Assembly (NCBI GenBank): GCA_900557555.1
Contig: USTH01000007.1
Coordinates: forward strand, 1 to 48,260
Origin: an uncultured Prevotellaceae bacterium
GTDB lineage: Bacteria; Bacteroidota; Bacteroidia; Bacteroidales; Bacteroidaceae
Direction: 5' to 3'
DNA length: 48,260 nucleotides
The notes under the pieces are model-generated. The model worked only from the letters and a program-made list of their open reading frames with translations. It was not told where the DNA came from and searched no databases. The position numbers and the translations under genes are program-made. The stretch's first letter is position 1; each line of letters opens with the position of its first letter. Shown here piece after piece: positions 8,476 to 17,249 of the stretch.

Positions 8476-9360
8476 TTATTGATTGTTTTGTTCGGCCAGC
8501 AGGGTGATGCACTCTCTCAGAGAGTCTTCCCAATAAGGTATTTCGATGCCGTAGGCCTGTTTTATTGCTGTTTTGTCAAGCACGGAGAATGACGGACGTG
8601 TGGCGGGTGTGGGGTAGTCCTTTGAGCGTATGGGGTTGACTTGGCAAGTGCTGATGCCTGCAATGCGGTGTATGGCTTTTGTGAAGTCATACCACGAAGT
8701 GACACCTTCGTTGCTGAAGTGGAAGGCGCCGTATTTCTTTTCCGTTGACGAAGCAATGGCGAGAATAGCCTTTGCGAGGTCACGGGCATAGGTTGGAGTA
8801 CCCACTTGGTCAAACACAACATTGAGCGACTCTTTTTCCTTGCCCAGACGCAGCATGGTTTTCACGAAGTTGTTGCCATAAGAGGAGTAGAGCCAGGCAG
8901 TACGTATTATGACGCTCTTTTTGCAGTATTCTGCCACGCGGTGTTCTCCCTCAAGTTTTGTGATGCCATAGACCGACTGTGGGTTAGTGGAACAGTCTTC
9001 GGTATAGGGCTGCCAGCGTTCACCGCTGAACACATAATCGGTGGAAATGTGAATCATTTCACCACCATTCTTGTTTATGGCGCGTGCAAGCATTCCTGGA
9101 GCCACGGCGTTGAGCAGATGAGCCTTTTCTGGATTGCTCTCTGCTTTGTCCACTGCAGTAAAGGCAGCACAGTTTATGGCCATGCTGATGTTGTTGCCGT
9201 CAATGACTTTGCAGATGTCTCCTTCGTTGGTGATATCAAGTTCGTCAATATCGGTAAATACAAAATCAAACTGTGGATAGGTGGTGCTTAGGGAGCGTAG
9301 TTCATTGCCTAATTGTCCGTTGGCGCCGGTTACAAGAATTCTTTTGTCTGGCTGTTGCAT
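8476..9360 (-). CDS. rfbD: dTDP-4-dehydrorhamnose reductase
   Basis: A 294-residue extended short-chain dehydrogenase that reduces dTDP-4-keto-L-rhamnose to dTDP-L-rhamnose for surface glycans. It shows the GANGQLGNEL nucleotide-binding loop (about 13-22), STDYVFSG, and the YGITKLEGE catalytic Tyr/Lys pair near 132-136. Length is normal. The rfbA, B and C partners are not in this window; the gene sits within housekeeping genes, 4 bp downstream of the DUF4924 gene. Confidence 0.93.
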   Translation of the reverse strand: MQQPDKRILVTGANGQLGNELRSLSTTYPQFDFVFTDIDELDITNEGDICKVIDGNNISMAINCAAFTAVDKAESNPEKAHLLNAVAPGMLARAINKNGGEMIHISTDYVFSGERWQPYTEDCSTNPQSVYGITKLEGEHRVAEYCKKSVIIRTAWLYSSYGNNFVKTMLRLGKEKESLNVVFDQVGTPTYARDLAKAILAIASSTEKKYGAFHFSNEGVTSWYDFTKAIHRIAGISTCQVNPIRSKDYPTPATRPSFSVLDKTAIKQAYGIEIPYWEDSLRECITLLAEQNNQ

Positions 9361-9364
9361 GTAT

Positions 9365-9913
9365 TCAAAGTTTCAGGGGTTCCTTGAGGTTTTCGTGATA
9401 ATAATTGCTCAACATACCAAGAAATGCGGATATAGTCTGCGAGGCTTGAAGAGTGTCTTGGCTTATGGCCTGCTTCTTCATTTTGAGCAGCATTATGCCA
9501 TAAATCAGTTCAAAGCAACTCTCTATCTCGTTGGTCTGGCATGATTGTGGTTGGTGGGAGCGCAGCTCCACTATGAGTGGCAGTGCTTGATTGTAGGCAG
9601 CGTGGTAGTATTGAAAATTGCATGAGGTCATGATGTCCTGATGCAGTTCTGTGAGGTTAGCTATAACATTCTTGCATATCTGCAGATGCCCCTTGTCGGT
9701 AATGTTTTCGCTGCGCATCATGTTGATTATGTCCTGATACCACACAAGGGCTTCGGCTCTTTGCTGGTCATTCCATTGTGTGAAGTGCGAGAGATAGTTT
9801 TTCTTGACAAGATCAATGTCGAGGTTAAATGCTCGCACCATATCCTCTATCTGCCACATATATATCAGATATTCGGCAATATTGTCTTTTCTTAATTTCT
9901 GGGCGACAAACAT
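9365..9913 (-). CDS. DUF4924 family protein
   Basis: A 182-residue, mostly helical, soluble protein that starts MFVAQKLRKDNIAEYLIYMWQ and matches my recollection of the Bacteroidetes DUF4924 family. No catalytic motif, signal peptide or membrane helix is visible. Its stop is 4 bp before the rfbD start, so the two are probably co-translated, but no functional link is known to me. Function unknown. Confidence 0.8.
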   Translation of the reverse strand: MFVAQKLRKDNIAEYLIYMWQIEDMVRAFNLDIDLVKKNYLSHFTQWNDQQRAEALVWYQDIINMMRSENITDKGHLQICKNVIANLTELHQDIMTSCNFQYYHAAYNQALPLIVELRSHQPQSCQTNEIESCFELIYGIMLLKMKKQAISQDTLQASQTISAFLGMLSNYYHENLKEPLKL

Positions 9914-9977
9914 GGTGTTGGTTTAATAGACGGGAAGGCAGACGTATACCTCTTGGGTTGTTCTTTGCCAGAATTGC

Positions 9978-10631
9978 TTAGTACCAGTGAAGTCCGGTGA
10001 TGGTAAACACAAATCCTGCAATGGCCGCGGAGATTACGATAATGCCGATGCCCATATTTAGTGTTCGGATATACTTGTCGCTGAAGGTGTTGCGTATCTT
10101 GTTAATCACAAACGAAAGCCCCAACCACCAAAGCATGGCTCCGAAAATGATGGACAGATAGCCGATGGCCATATTTACGGGTAAGTCGGGCGTGATAAAA
10201 TCAAACCGAGCGAACAACACCAGAAAAAGCAGTATTATGAGAGGGTTGGAAAAAGTCAATAGAAAGGCAGTAAAGAAGTTCTTGAGCAACCCTCGTTCCT
10301 TTGACACCTTGATGGTGTGTCGGTTGTGGTGGGTAAGAATCATATAGATGCCGAACGCAAGAAGCATGGCGCTGCCCAAAAGTTGCATTATGAGCTTGTT
10401 GTTTTCGTCCTTGACAAAATCCGTCACAAAACTCATGCCAAGTCCCGAGATGAGAGCATAAATGATGTCGCTGAGAGTGGCACCTATGCCAGTCAAGATG
10501 CCGTATTTGAACCCCTTGTTAAGCACCCGTTGAATACAAAGAACTCCTACAGGACCACAGGGCGCCGAGCAAATGACGCCAATGAACAGCCCTTTGAGGA
10601 TAACGAGTAAGAGTGTAATTATGTCTATCAT
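9978..10631 (-). CDS. LysE-family amino-acid exporter-like protein
   Basis: A 217-residue inner-membrane protein with about six helices and the family hallmark near the N-terminus, GLFIGVICSAPCGPVGVL. LysE/RhtB proteins export amino acids or related compounds; the substrate here cannot be told. I start it at the ATG 10631 (MIDIITLL) rather than the TTG four codons upstream, because the membrane segment begins at once and ATG is favoured. It is the first gene of the minus-strand run, divergent from dnaE. Confidence 0.87.
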   Translation of the reverse strand: MIDIITLLLVILKGLFIGVICSAPCGPVGVLCIQRVLNKGFKYGILTGIGATLSDIIYALISGLGMSFVTDFVKDENNKLIMQLLGSAMLLAFGIYMILTHHNRHTIKVSKERGLLKNFFTAFLLTFSNPLIILLFLVLFARFDFITPDLPVNMAIGYLSIIFGAMLWWLGLSFVINKIRNTFSDKYIRTLNMGIGIIVISAAIAGFVFTITGLHWY

Positions 10632-10740
10632 AGCGAAATGCAAAATTGCTTCTTTTTTTTTGAATAAGAGGGGTTTGGTGGGTTAAAAGTGAATAAATTC
10701 CAGGGTATTGAGGTCAAACGGTTAATAGGAGCGGTGGGTT

Positions 10741-10777
10741 TGTAACAAAATGCAAGACGGTGTGCATATTTGTTACA
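10741..10777. promoter_or_regulatory. 14-bp inverted repeat between the LysE-type gene and dnaE
   Basis: TGTAACAAAATGCA (10741-10754) is mirrored by TGCATATTTGTTACA (10763-10777), with one inserted base and an 8-nt spacer. There is no T-run after it, so it is not a terminator. It lies about 110 bp upstream of the LysE-type ATG and 59 bp upstream of the dnaE -33 element, which suits an operator dyad. The binding protein is unknown. Confidence 0.45.
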
Positions 10778-10835
10778 CATTACGAAGGGGTAGGCTTGAC
10801 AGAGAGCACCGACATGTTTTTTTCATGGCGGAAAA

Positions 10836-10867
10836 TTTTGCATGTTGTGATAATTGCCTTAACTTTG
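10836..10867 (+). promoter_or_regulatory. dnaE promoter
   Basis: TTTTG (10836-10840), a 19-bp spacer and TAACTTTG (10860-10867) form a nearly ideal Bacteroidetes promoter. Transcription should begin near 10873, giving a leader of about 90 nt. Confidence 0.8.
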
Positions 10868-10871
10868 CTTA

Positions 10872-10924
10872 GGACAATCGGAGCGGTCATGCGGTTTCTT
10901 GTGCAGACAGATTGTCCGGTTTTT
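10872..10924 (+). promoter_or_regulatory. leader hairpin of dnaE with U-run, possible attenuator
   Basis: GGACAATC (10872-10879) pairs perfectly with GATTGTCC (10910-10917) across a 30-nt loop and is followed by GGTTTTTAT. It lies entirely in the predicted dnaE leader and begins at about +1. An 8-bp stem followed by five T resembles a weak attenuator. The loop is long, so folding competition is likely. Confidence 0.35.
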
Positions 10925-10964
10925 ATACAAAGTCTAAGTTGTGTTTATTTATTAAAGGAAGCAG

Positions 10965-13900
10965 ATGGAAGATTTCATACACCTTCATGTCCATACCTAT
11001 TATTCGATACTTGACGGCATGTCGCCAATAAAAAAATTGGTGGACAAGGCGATAGCTGATGGTATGCGGGGCATGGCGATAACCGACCATGGCAATATGT
11101 TCGGAGTTAAGGAACTTTTTGACTATTGCAACAAAGTCAATAAGGGAAGGAAGAAAGATGGCCTGCCTCCTTTTAAGCCTATATTCGGTTGTGAGATGTA
11201 TGTGGCGCGTCGTGGCAAAAAGGACATGGACCATACCAAGGGTGACCGCGGAGGTTATCACCTTGTAGTGCTTGCTAAGAACGAGGTGGGATATCGCAAC
11301 CTTGTGAAACTTGTGTCGCGTGCATGGGTAGATGGCTTCTATGGCCGTCCTCGTACTGACCGCGAGGATCTTGCCAGATTTCATGAGGGGCTTATCGTCT
11401 GCTCAGCATGTATAGCTGGTAATGTTCCGAGAAAAATTCTTGATGGAGATATCAGCGGCGCCCGCGAGGCCGTAGAGTGGCACAAGTCGCTGTGGGGCGA
11501 TGATTACTATCTGGAGCTTCAACGCCATGAAGTGAAAAATCCTTCTCAGAGAGCTAATCGTGACACGTTTCCTCTGCAGCAGAAAGCCAATGCTGTCATA
11601 ATGGAGTTGGCCAAGGAATATGGTATCAAACTGGTGTGTACCAACGACTGCCACTTTGTTGACGAAGACGATGCCGAGGCTCATGACCACCTGCTGTGTC
11701 TCTCAACGGGCAAAGACCTTGACGATCCCACACGCATGCTTTACAGCAAGCAAGAGTGGTTCAAGACACGTGCAGAGATGAACGAAGTTTTTAATGACGT
11801 GCCTGAGGCTCTGGCCAACACGTGCGAGATACTTGACAAGGTAGAGACGTTCAACATCGATTCAGACCCCATTATGCCATTCTTCCCTATACCCAAGGAG
11901 TTTGGCACAGAAGAGAAATGGCGTCAGAAATATTCGGAAGCAGACTTGCTTCGCGAGTTTACTTCCGACGAAAATGGTCAAAACCCGTTGCCAAAAGACC
12001 AAGCAGAGCAGAAAATCTGCAAACTCGGCGGTTACGACAAGATATACCGCATCAAGTTTGAAGCCGATTATCTGCGTAAGCTTGCCTATGATGGTGCGGC
12101 AAGACTCTATGGAGAACCTCTTGCCCCAGAGGTGGATGAACGTATACGTTTTGAATTGCATGTAATGAAGACCATGGGTTTCCCCGGGTACTTCTTAATA
12201 GTGCAGGACTTCATTAATTCTGCACGCAAAGAACTTGGGGTGTGGGTAGGCCCCGGACGTGGTTCGGCGGCAGGAAGTGTTGTGGCGTATTGCTTAGGCA
12301 TTACCCGTATAGACCCGTTGAAATATGACCTCCTGTTTGAGCGCTTTCTTAACCCCGATCGTGTGTCGCTGCCTGATATTGATACAGACTTTGACGATGA
12401 TGGCCGTGGCAAGGTGTTGCGTTGGGTAATGGATAAGTATGGGCACGAAAACTGTGCCCATATCATTACATATGGTACGATGGCCACCAAAAACTCACTG
12501 AAGGATGTGGCGCGCGTGGAGAAACTTCCGCTTGATGTGACCAACGCCCTTTGTAAAGCTATACCCGACCGCCTTGTTCTTGATGGCAAAGATCTCAAAA
12601 CAAACCTTGACAATGCCATAAAGTGTACCAAGGAACTTCAGGAGGCAGAACGGAGTGATGACCCACGCATGGCCAACACCATAAAATATGCCCGGAAACT
12701 TGAAGGCACCGTACGAGGAACAGGAATACATGCTTGCGGCTTTATTATATGCCGTGACCCTATTTCAGACCATGTGCCGGTGTCAACGGCAGACGACCCA
12801 GACTTTCCGAATGTAAAGACTGCTGTGACACAATATGACGGTCACGTAATTGAGTCTACGGGTCTTATTAAGATGGACTTCTTGGGACTGAAAACTCTGT
12901 CAGAGCAGAAAGAGGCAGTCAAGATAATCAAGCGCACGCGGGGCATTGATGTAGACCTTGACAACATTCCGATTGACGACCCGCTTACTTACAAACTCTA
13001 TCAGGAGGGGCGCACCATAGGCACTTTCCAGTTTGAGTCGTCTGGAATGCAGAGATATTTGCGTGAACTTCACCCCACTGTGTTTGAAGACCTCATTGCT
13101 ATGAACGCTCTGTACCGACCAGGGCCGATGGACTATATCCCATCGTTCATCGCACGCAAGAATGGCCGCGAGGAAATAAAGTATGACATCCCGGTGATGG
13201 AGAAATACCTCAAAGACACCTACGGCATTACCGTCTATCAAGAGCAAGTGATGCTTCTAAGCCGATTGTTGGCAGATTTCACACGCGGAGAAAGTGATAA
13301 GCTGCGTAAGGCAATGGGAAAGAAGCAGAAGGCTATCGTTGATGAGATGAAGCCGAAGTTCATAGAGGGTGGCAAGAAAAAAGGCCACGACCCCGAAGTG
13401 CTCGAAAAAATCTGGGGCGATTGGGAGAAATTTGCTTCTTATGCCTTCAATAAGTCACATGCGGCTTGCTATTCATGGGTGGCATATCAGACAGCGTATC
13501 TCAAGGCTAATTATCCTGCAGAATTTATGGCGGCAATCATGACGCGCCGTAAGGATGATATAAAGGAAATTACCAAACTGATGGACGAATGCCGTACGAT
13601 GAACATTCCTACCTTGGGACCAGATGTCAACGAAAGTTTTGCGGAGTTTGGTGTTAACAAAAAGGGCGAGATTCGTTTTGGACTTGCGGCAGTGAAAGGC
13701 ATGGGCGAGAGCCCTGCTAATGCGATAATAGAGGAACGTGAGAAAAACGGCCCCTATAAGGACATCTTTGACTTTGCAGAGCGCATAAACTATTCGTGCG
13801 TAAACCGTCGTTGTTTTGAGTCGCTGGTATATAGCGGCGCATTCGACAGCTTTGGTTTGAAGAGGGAACAATATGTTGCTCCAAACCCCAAGGGAGACGT

Positions 13901-14693
13901 ATTCCTCGACTTGCTGATAAGGTATGGTAACACAGTGCAAAACGACAAGATGAATGCAATGGGGTCTCTCTTCGGCGATGACGAAGCGGCCTCTATAAAC
14001 AAGCCGGAAATAATGCCTTACTTCGGAACTGGAACAAATCTTGAGATTCTCAATAAGGAAAAGAGCCTGATAGGCATCTACCTCTCCGCCCACCCGCTGG
14101 ATGACTATAAGGTGGTGCTAAAGCGGTGTACTTCCGCACGGTGTTCTGAGGTCAGTTCCGATAATATTGACAGCCTGTTCAGACGGGGCAAACAGTGGAC
14201 CTTTGGAGGAATGGTGACTGATGTGGTGGAACGCCACACCAAACGCAACACTCTTTTCGGCAAGGTAAAGATAGAGGACTTCGATGGTGACGGAGAATTG
14301 GTAATCTTTGACCAATGGAACGACTTCAGAAACATGTTTGTTGTGGGATGCGCCGTATATGTAAAGGTAAATCTGGAGACTCCGCGATGGAACCCCTCCC
14401 GCGTGAACATGCGGATTGAGTCAGTAAGCTATCTGGCTGATGTTGCACATGACCGTCTGAAGAAGATGCAGATTAGGTTACCTGTTGATGTTTTTTGCCC
14501 AGTGTTCAATAAATTGATAAAAAAACAGGTAGATGAGCATTCTGGTACAACGACTCTGAGTTTTCATGTGATAGAACCCAAGACGAAAACTCCTGTGGAA
14601 CTGCAACTCAAGCAGGGTGTACATCTTACCCTGGACTTTATTGAGCGCTTAGAAAGCTATGAGGGGGTCAGCGTGCAAATTGAAAACGAGTGA
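10965..14693 (+). CDS. dnaE: DNA polymerase III alpha subunit
   Basis: The replicative polymerase, 1242 residues. A PHP domain opens the protein (HLHVHTYYSILDG, about 5-17). The C-family polymerase core has PGRGSAAGS (about 428-436), the catalytic aspartates of PDIDTDFDDDGR (about 468-480) and the third Asp in LIKMDFLGLKT (about 634). A helix-hairpin-helix region and an OB-fold (about 1080-1180) complete it. AAAGGA lies 7 bp before the ATG, a Shine-Dalgarno match unusual for this phylum. Preceded by a strong promoter and structured leader; followed by a fragment of the dispersed element. Confidence 0.97.
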   Translation: MEDFIHLHVHTYYSILDGMSPIKKLVDKAIADGMRGMAITDHGNMFGVKELFDYCNKVNKGRKKDGLPPFKPIFGCEMYVARRGKKDMDHTKGDRGGYHLVVLAKNEVGYRNLVKLVSRAWVDGFYGRPRTDREDLARFHEGLIVCSACIAGNVPRKILDGDISGAREAVEWHKSLWGDDYYLELQRHEVKNPSQRANRDTFPLQQKANAVIMELAKEYGIKLVCTNDCHFVDEDDAEAHDHLLCLSTGKDLDDPTRMLYSKQEWFKTRAEMNEVFNDVPEALANTCEILDKVETFNIDSDPIMPFFPIPKEFGTEEKWRQKYSEADLLREFTSDENGQNPLPKDQAEQKICKLGGYDKIYRIKFEADYLRKLAYDGAARLYGEPLAPEVDERIRFELHVMKTMGFPGYFLIVQDFINSARKELGVWVGPGRGSAAGSVVAYCLGITRIDPLKYDLLFERFLNPDRVSLPDIDTDFDDDGRGKVLRWVMDKYGHENCAHIITYGTMATKNSLKDVARVEKLPLDVTNALCKAIPDRLVLDGKDLKTNLDNAIKCTKELQEAERSDDPRMANTIKYARKLEGTVRGTGIHACGFIICRDPISDHVPVSTADDPDFPNVKTAVTQYDGHVIESTGLIKMDFLGLKTLSEQKEAVKIIKRTRGIDVDLDNIPIDDPLTYKLYQEGRTIGTFQFESSGMQRYLRELHPTVFEDLIAMNALYRPGPMDYIPSFIARKNGREEIKYDIPVMEKYLKDTYGITVYQEQVMLLSRLLADFTRGESDKLRKAMGKKQKAIVDEMKPKFIEGGKKKGHDPEVLEKIWGDWEKFASYAFNKSHAACYSWVAYQTAYLKANYPAEFMAAIMTRRKDDIKEITKLMDECRTMNIPTLGPDVNESFAEFGVNKKGEIRFGLAAVKGMGESPANAIIEEREKNGPYKDIFDFAERINYSCVNRRCFESLVYSGAFDSFGLKREQYVAPNPKGDVFLDLLIRYGNTVQNDKMNAMGSLFGDDEAASINKPEIMPYFGTGTNLEILNKEKSLIGIYLSAHPLDDYKVVLKRCTSARCSEVSSDNIDSLFRRGKQWTFGGMVTDVVERHTKRNTLFGKVKIEDFDGDGELVIFDQWNDFRNMFVVGCAVYVKVNLETPRWNPSRVNMRIESVSYLADVAHDRLKKMQIRLPVDVFCPVFNKLIKKQVDEHSGTTTLSFHVIEPKTKTPVELQLKQGVHLTLDFIERLESYEGVSVQIENE

Positions 14694-14723
14694 AACCGTT
14701 GTGGGAGACGTATTGTTAAATCC

Positions 14724-14772
14724 AATAAGAAGTAACAAAAAATGTTATTTACGACCTAATGACCGATTAGGG
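14724..14772 (+). repeat. 3' fragment of the dispersed element after dnaE
   Basis: It matches the final ~49 bp of the full copies (aataagaagtaac, ttatttacgacctaatgaccgattaggg). It is preceded at 14717 by taaatcc, which resembles the extreme left end of copy A, so an internal deletion of a full copy is plausible. It starts about 30 bp after the dnaE stop. Confidence 0.7.
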
Positions 14773-14864
14773 TTAAAGTGCCGGATAATTTGCCTGTGTA
14801 GGGGGCGAAGAATGGCTAAACAATAGAAAAACAAGCGGTTGAATATGCAAAAGGAAACGAAAAA

Positions 14865-14896
14865 TTTTGTCATGTCAAAAAAAAACAGTTCCTTTG
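14865..14896 (+). promoter_or_regulatory. rplS promoter
   Basis: TTTTG (14865-14869), a 19-bp spacer and TTCCTTTG (14889-14896) give a good promoter with one mismatch in the -7 box. The ~85-nt leader holds ACAGG (14920-14924), which can pair with CCTGT at 14936-14940, a small candidate hairpin for ribosomal-protein feedback. Confidence 0.65.
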
Positions 14897-14986
14897 CACC
14901 TGTTTTTTCGTAATCGCTGACAGGAAGAAGAGTTGCCTGTTATGTTGCGTGAAGTATGTAAAACTATCTGTTCCTGATAAAAAGTA

Positions 14987-15358
14987 ATGGAAGAATTAAT
15001 TAAAGTAGCCGAAGAGGCATTTAAAACCGGGGTTGAAGTTCCTGCGTTTAAGGCTGGTGACACCATCACTGTCGCTTATAAGATTGTAGAAGGCAGCAAG
15101 GAGAGAATTCAGCTTTTCCGTGGTGTTGTTATCAAGGTTTGCGGTCATGGCGACCAGAAACGCTTTACTGTTCGCAAAATGAGCGGCACTGTAGGCGTAG
15201 AGCGTATTTTCCCTATCAATTCACCAGCCATCGACAGTGTTGTTGTCAACAAAGTTGGTAAGGTGCGCCGTTCTAAACTCTACTATCTGCGTAAGCTTAC
15301 CGGTAAGAAAGCGCGTATTAAAGAAAAGAAATACGTTTCAGCAAAGAGCGAAGATTAA
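14987..15358 (+). CDS. rplS: 50S ribosomal protein L19
   Basis: A 123-residue ribosomal protein of the large subunit, located at the 30S-50S interface. FKAGDTITV, IQLFRGVVI, FTVRKMSGTVGVERIFP and the basic SKLYYLRKLTGKKARIKEK tail match the family over its full length. Monocistronic: its own promoter and a strong terminator flank it, unlike the rpsP-rimM-trmD-rplS arrangement of many bacteria. Confidence 0.98.
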   Translation: MEELIKVAEEAFKTGVEVPAFKAGDTITVAYKIVEGSKERIQLFRGVVIKVCGHGDQKRFTVRKMSGTVGVERIFPINSPAIDSVVVNKVGKVRRSKLYYLRKLTGKKARIKEKKYVSAKSED

Positions 15359-15412
15359 TCGTCGCTTTTTGTTGCAGTTGTCGGACAAGAATAGCACGAC
15401 AACAAGAAAAAA

Positions 15413-15452
15413 GGGCCTTTTAGCGTGTAAATGCGTTAAAAGGTCCTTTTTT
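15413..15452 (+). terminator. rplS intrinsic terminator
   Basis: GGGCCTTTTAGCG (15413-15425) pairs with CGTTAAAAGGTCC (15434-15446) over 13 bp with two G-U pairs. It is preceded by A6 and followed by T6. Confidence 0.92.
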
Positions 15453-15498
15453 ATGATTATATTTAGCTACAAAACCGTTAAGACTGTATTTTTTTCAT

Positions 15499-15506
15499 TA
15501 TATTTG
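15499..15506 (+). promoter_or_regulatory. -7 box of the VTC-domain gene
   Basis: TATATTTG fits TAnnTTTG exactly. The -33 region has no clear TTTG. The start site would be near 15512, about 50 nt before the proposed start codon. Confidence 0.5.
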
Positions 15507-15560
15507 CGCTAAAATTTGTTAAACAAAAACAGCTGCCTATTGTTGCCGACATAAGGATGA

Positions 15561-16388
15561 TTGGTGGACTGTTGCCTTAAATGTGATAATACCATTTTTT
15601 CCACAGACACACAAATAGAGAACCTCTTGCAGGAAATGCCCGCAATTTCGCTTGACGAAATGTCGGGTATCAGACTCATGAAACGTACTGATACGAAATT
15701 TCTTGCCAACAAGGCACAGCTACTGCAAGTGCTGGCTCTTGCAAAGGATGACTATTATGTGCAGGAAATACACCACAAGAGAATAGCTCGTTATCGCACC
15801 ACCTATTGGGATTCAAACGATTACTTCTTCTTTCGTATGCATGAACAGGGGCGTCGTCCGCGTACCAAAGTGAGAGCGCGCACATATGAAGACTCTGACG
15901 GACTGACATTTCTTGAAGTAAAGAAGAAAGACAATCATGGCAAGACACGCAAAAAACGTATAGAGGTTGTTTCACAAAAAGAAGTGTTTGAAAGTGGAGG
16001 TGATGAGTTTGTGGCAAAACAGACACAACATAGCCTCAACTTGTTCCACCCCTGCTTACAAAACCACTTCAAACGCATAACTCTGGTCAACAAAGGCAAA
16101 ACTGAACGCCTGACAATAGACTATGATGTGGAATATACAAACTTCGACACAGGGCAGAGAGCCACTTCCGAACAGTTGGTAATAATAGAGTTGAAACGAG
16201 ACGGCAGGGTGTTCTCGCCAATCAAGGAAATCCTGCTGAAACTGAGAATTAAACCACACGGATACAGCAAGTATGTCATTGGCTCGTGCTTGACTAACAG
16301 AGGGTTGAAGGCTAATCTGCTGAAACCCAAGATGAGGGAGCTGGCCAAAATAAATGTAAAACGGCCAGTGACGCTCGTAGGGGTGTGA
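15561..16388 (+). CDS. VTC-domain protein (polyphosphate polymerase-like)
   Basis: A 275-residue soluble protein resembling the triphosphate-tunnel catalytic domain of VTC4. It shows the basic and acidic strand motifs expected of the tunnel: KRTDTKF near 41, RTKVRAR near 102, EVKKK near 118, RLTIDYDVEY near 198 and IIELKRDG near 222. The family is thought to polymerise phosphate, but polyphosphate synthesis is unproven for most bacterial members. The start is uncertain: I use TTG 15561, which lies just after an AAGGA, because homologues as I recall them carry residues before MPAISLDEM. The first in-frame ATG is 15636. It leads a module with DUF4956 and DUF2490 genes. Confidence 0.82.
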   Translation: MVDCCLKCDNTIFSTDTQIENLLQEMPAISLDEMSGIRLMKRTDTKFLANKAQLLQVLALAKDDYYVQEIHHKRIARYRTTYWDSNDYFFFRMHEQGRRPRTKVRARTYEDSDGLTFLEVKKKDNHGKTRKKRIEVVSQKEVFESGGDEFVAKQTQHSLNLFHPCLQNHFKRITLVNKGKTERLTIDYDVEYTNFDTGQRATSEQLVIIELKRDGRVFSPIKEILLKLRIKPHGYSKYVIGSCLTNRGLKANLLKPKMRELAKINVKRPVTLVGV

Positions 16389-16469
16389 CAGCGAAGCAAC
16401 GGTGTAAAAAAGGTTCTTGTAAAGAGAGTTACAATAGATGAGAATATTAATATATAAAAAGACACAGAG

Positions 16470-17156
16470 ATGTTAGACTTAATCAATACACTGCATTGTG
16501 TGGCAGGTTTCTTGTTGAATATAGATTGGATTGATGTCCCCGGACTCGTGGAGATGCTGTGCCGTTTCACCCTAAACATCATTATGGTGTGGATTGTTGT
16601 GCATTTCTTCTATTACCCAAAGAGCAGACGGAGAGACTATTACTTCACGTTTCTTCTTATTGCAGTGAGCATATTTATGCTTATCTACCTGATGGACGGT
16701 TCAAAAATGAAGATTGGGGCCGCATTGGGTCTGTTTGCCGTGTTTGGCATCATTCGTTACCGCACGGAGTCGGTGCCTATACGTGAAATGACGTACTTGT
16801 TTTTTCTTGTGGCGTTGTCGGTGGTCAACGGCATGGCTCAGAAGCTGAGCATTGCAGAATTGGCAGCTGCCAACATTATCTTCGTTGTGGCCGTAGCGCT
16901 GGCGGAGAGCAATCTGCTTGCCAAGCATGTTTCATGCAAATATGTGCAATATGACAACATTGACCTAATCAAGCCCGAAAAGCGTGATGAGATGATTGCT
17001 GACTTGGAGAAAAGGTTGGGTGTCAAAGTCATTAATGTGGAAATAGGTTCGGTAGACTTTCTTAAAGATAGCGCTCTTATAAAGGTGTATTATGAAGGCA
17101 CTTCGGTAGGCAACGGTACCGACACCATTACACGCCTTCCCAAGGAGTATTCCTGA
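16470..17156 (+). CDS. DUF4956 membrane protein
   Basis: A 228-residue inner-membrane protein with about four helices in residues 30-150 (e.g. FTLNIIMVWIVVHFFYY, the GAALGLFAVFGIIRYRTE segment), followed by a cytoplasmic alpha/beta tail (about 155-228) with KRLGVKVINVEIG. The IRYRTE motif after a Gly/Phe-rich helix is typical of DUF4956. The family is often encoded next to VTC-domain proteins, as here 81 bp downstream; they probably work as a complex at the membrane. Function otherwise unknown. Confidence 0.85.
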   Translation: MLDLINTLHCVAGFLLNIDWIDVPGLVEMLCRFTLNIIMVWIVVHFFYYPKSRRRDYYFTFLLIAVSIFMLIYLMDGSKMKIGAALGLFAVFGIIRYRTESVPIREMTYLFFLVALSVVNGMAQKLSIAELAAANIIFVVAVALAESNLLAKHVSCKYVQYDNIDLIKPEKRDEMIADLEKRLGVKVINVEIGSVDFLKDSALIKVYYEGTSVGNGTDTITRLPKEYS

Positions 17157-17249
17157 TTGTAAGCTATAAAACTGTTCGTGCATGTTTTACGTTAGGGCTT
17201 GGGAACGGTGTAATTATTTGTTTTCTATGAAAAATTTTTAAATGTAGCT

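Noticed and set aside
12107..12631. 174-codon minus-strand frame inside dnaE
   Set aside because: It is antisense to the polymerase core, and its Ser/Arg/Thr-rich composition is typical of a shadow frame.
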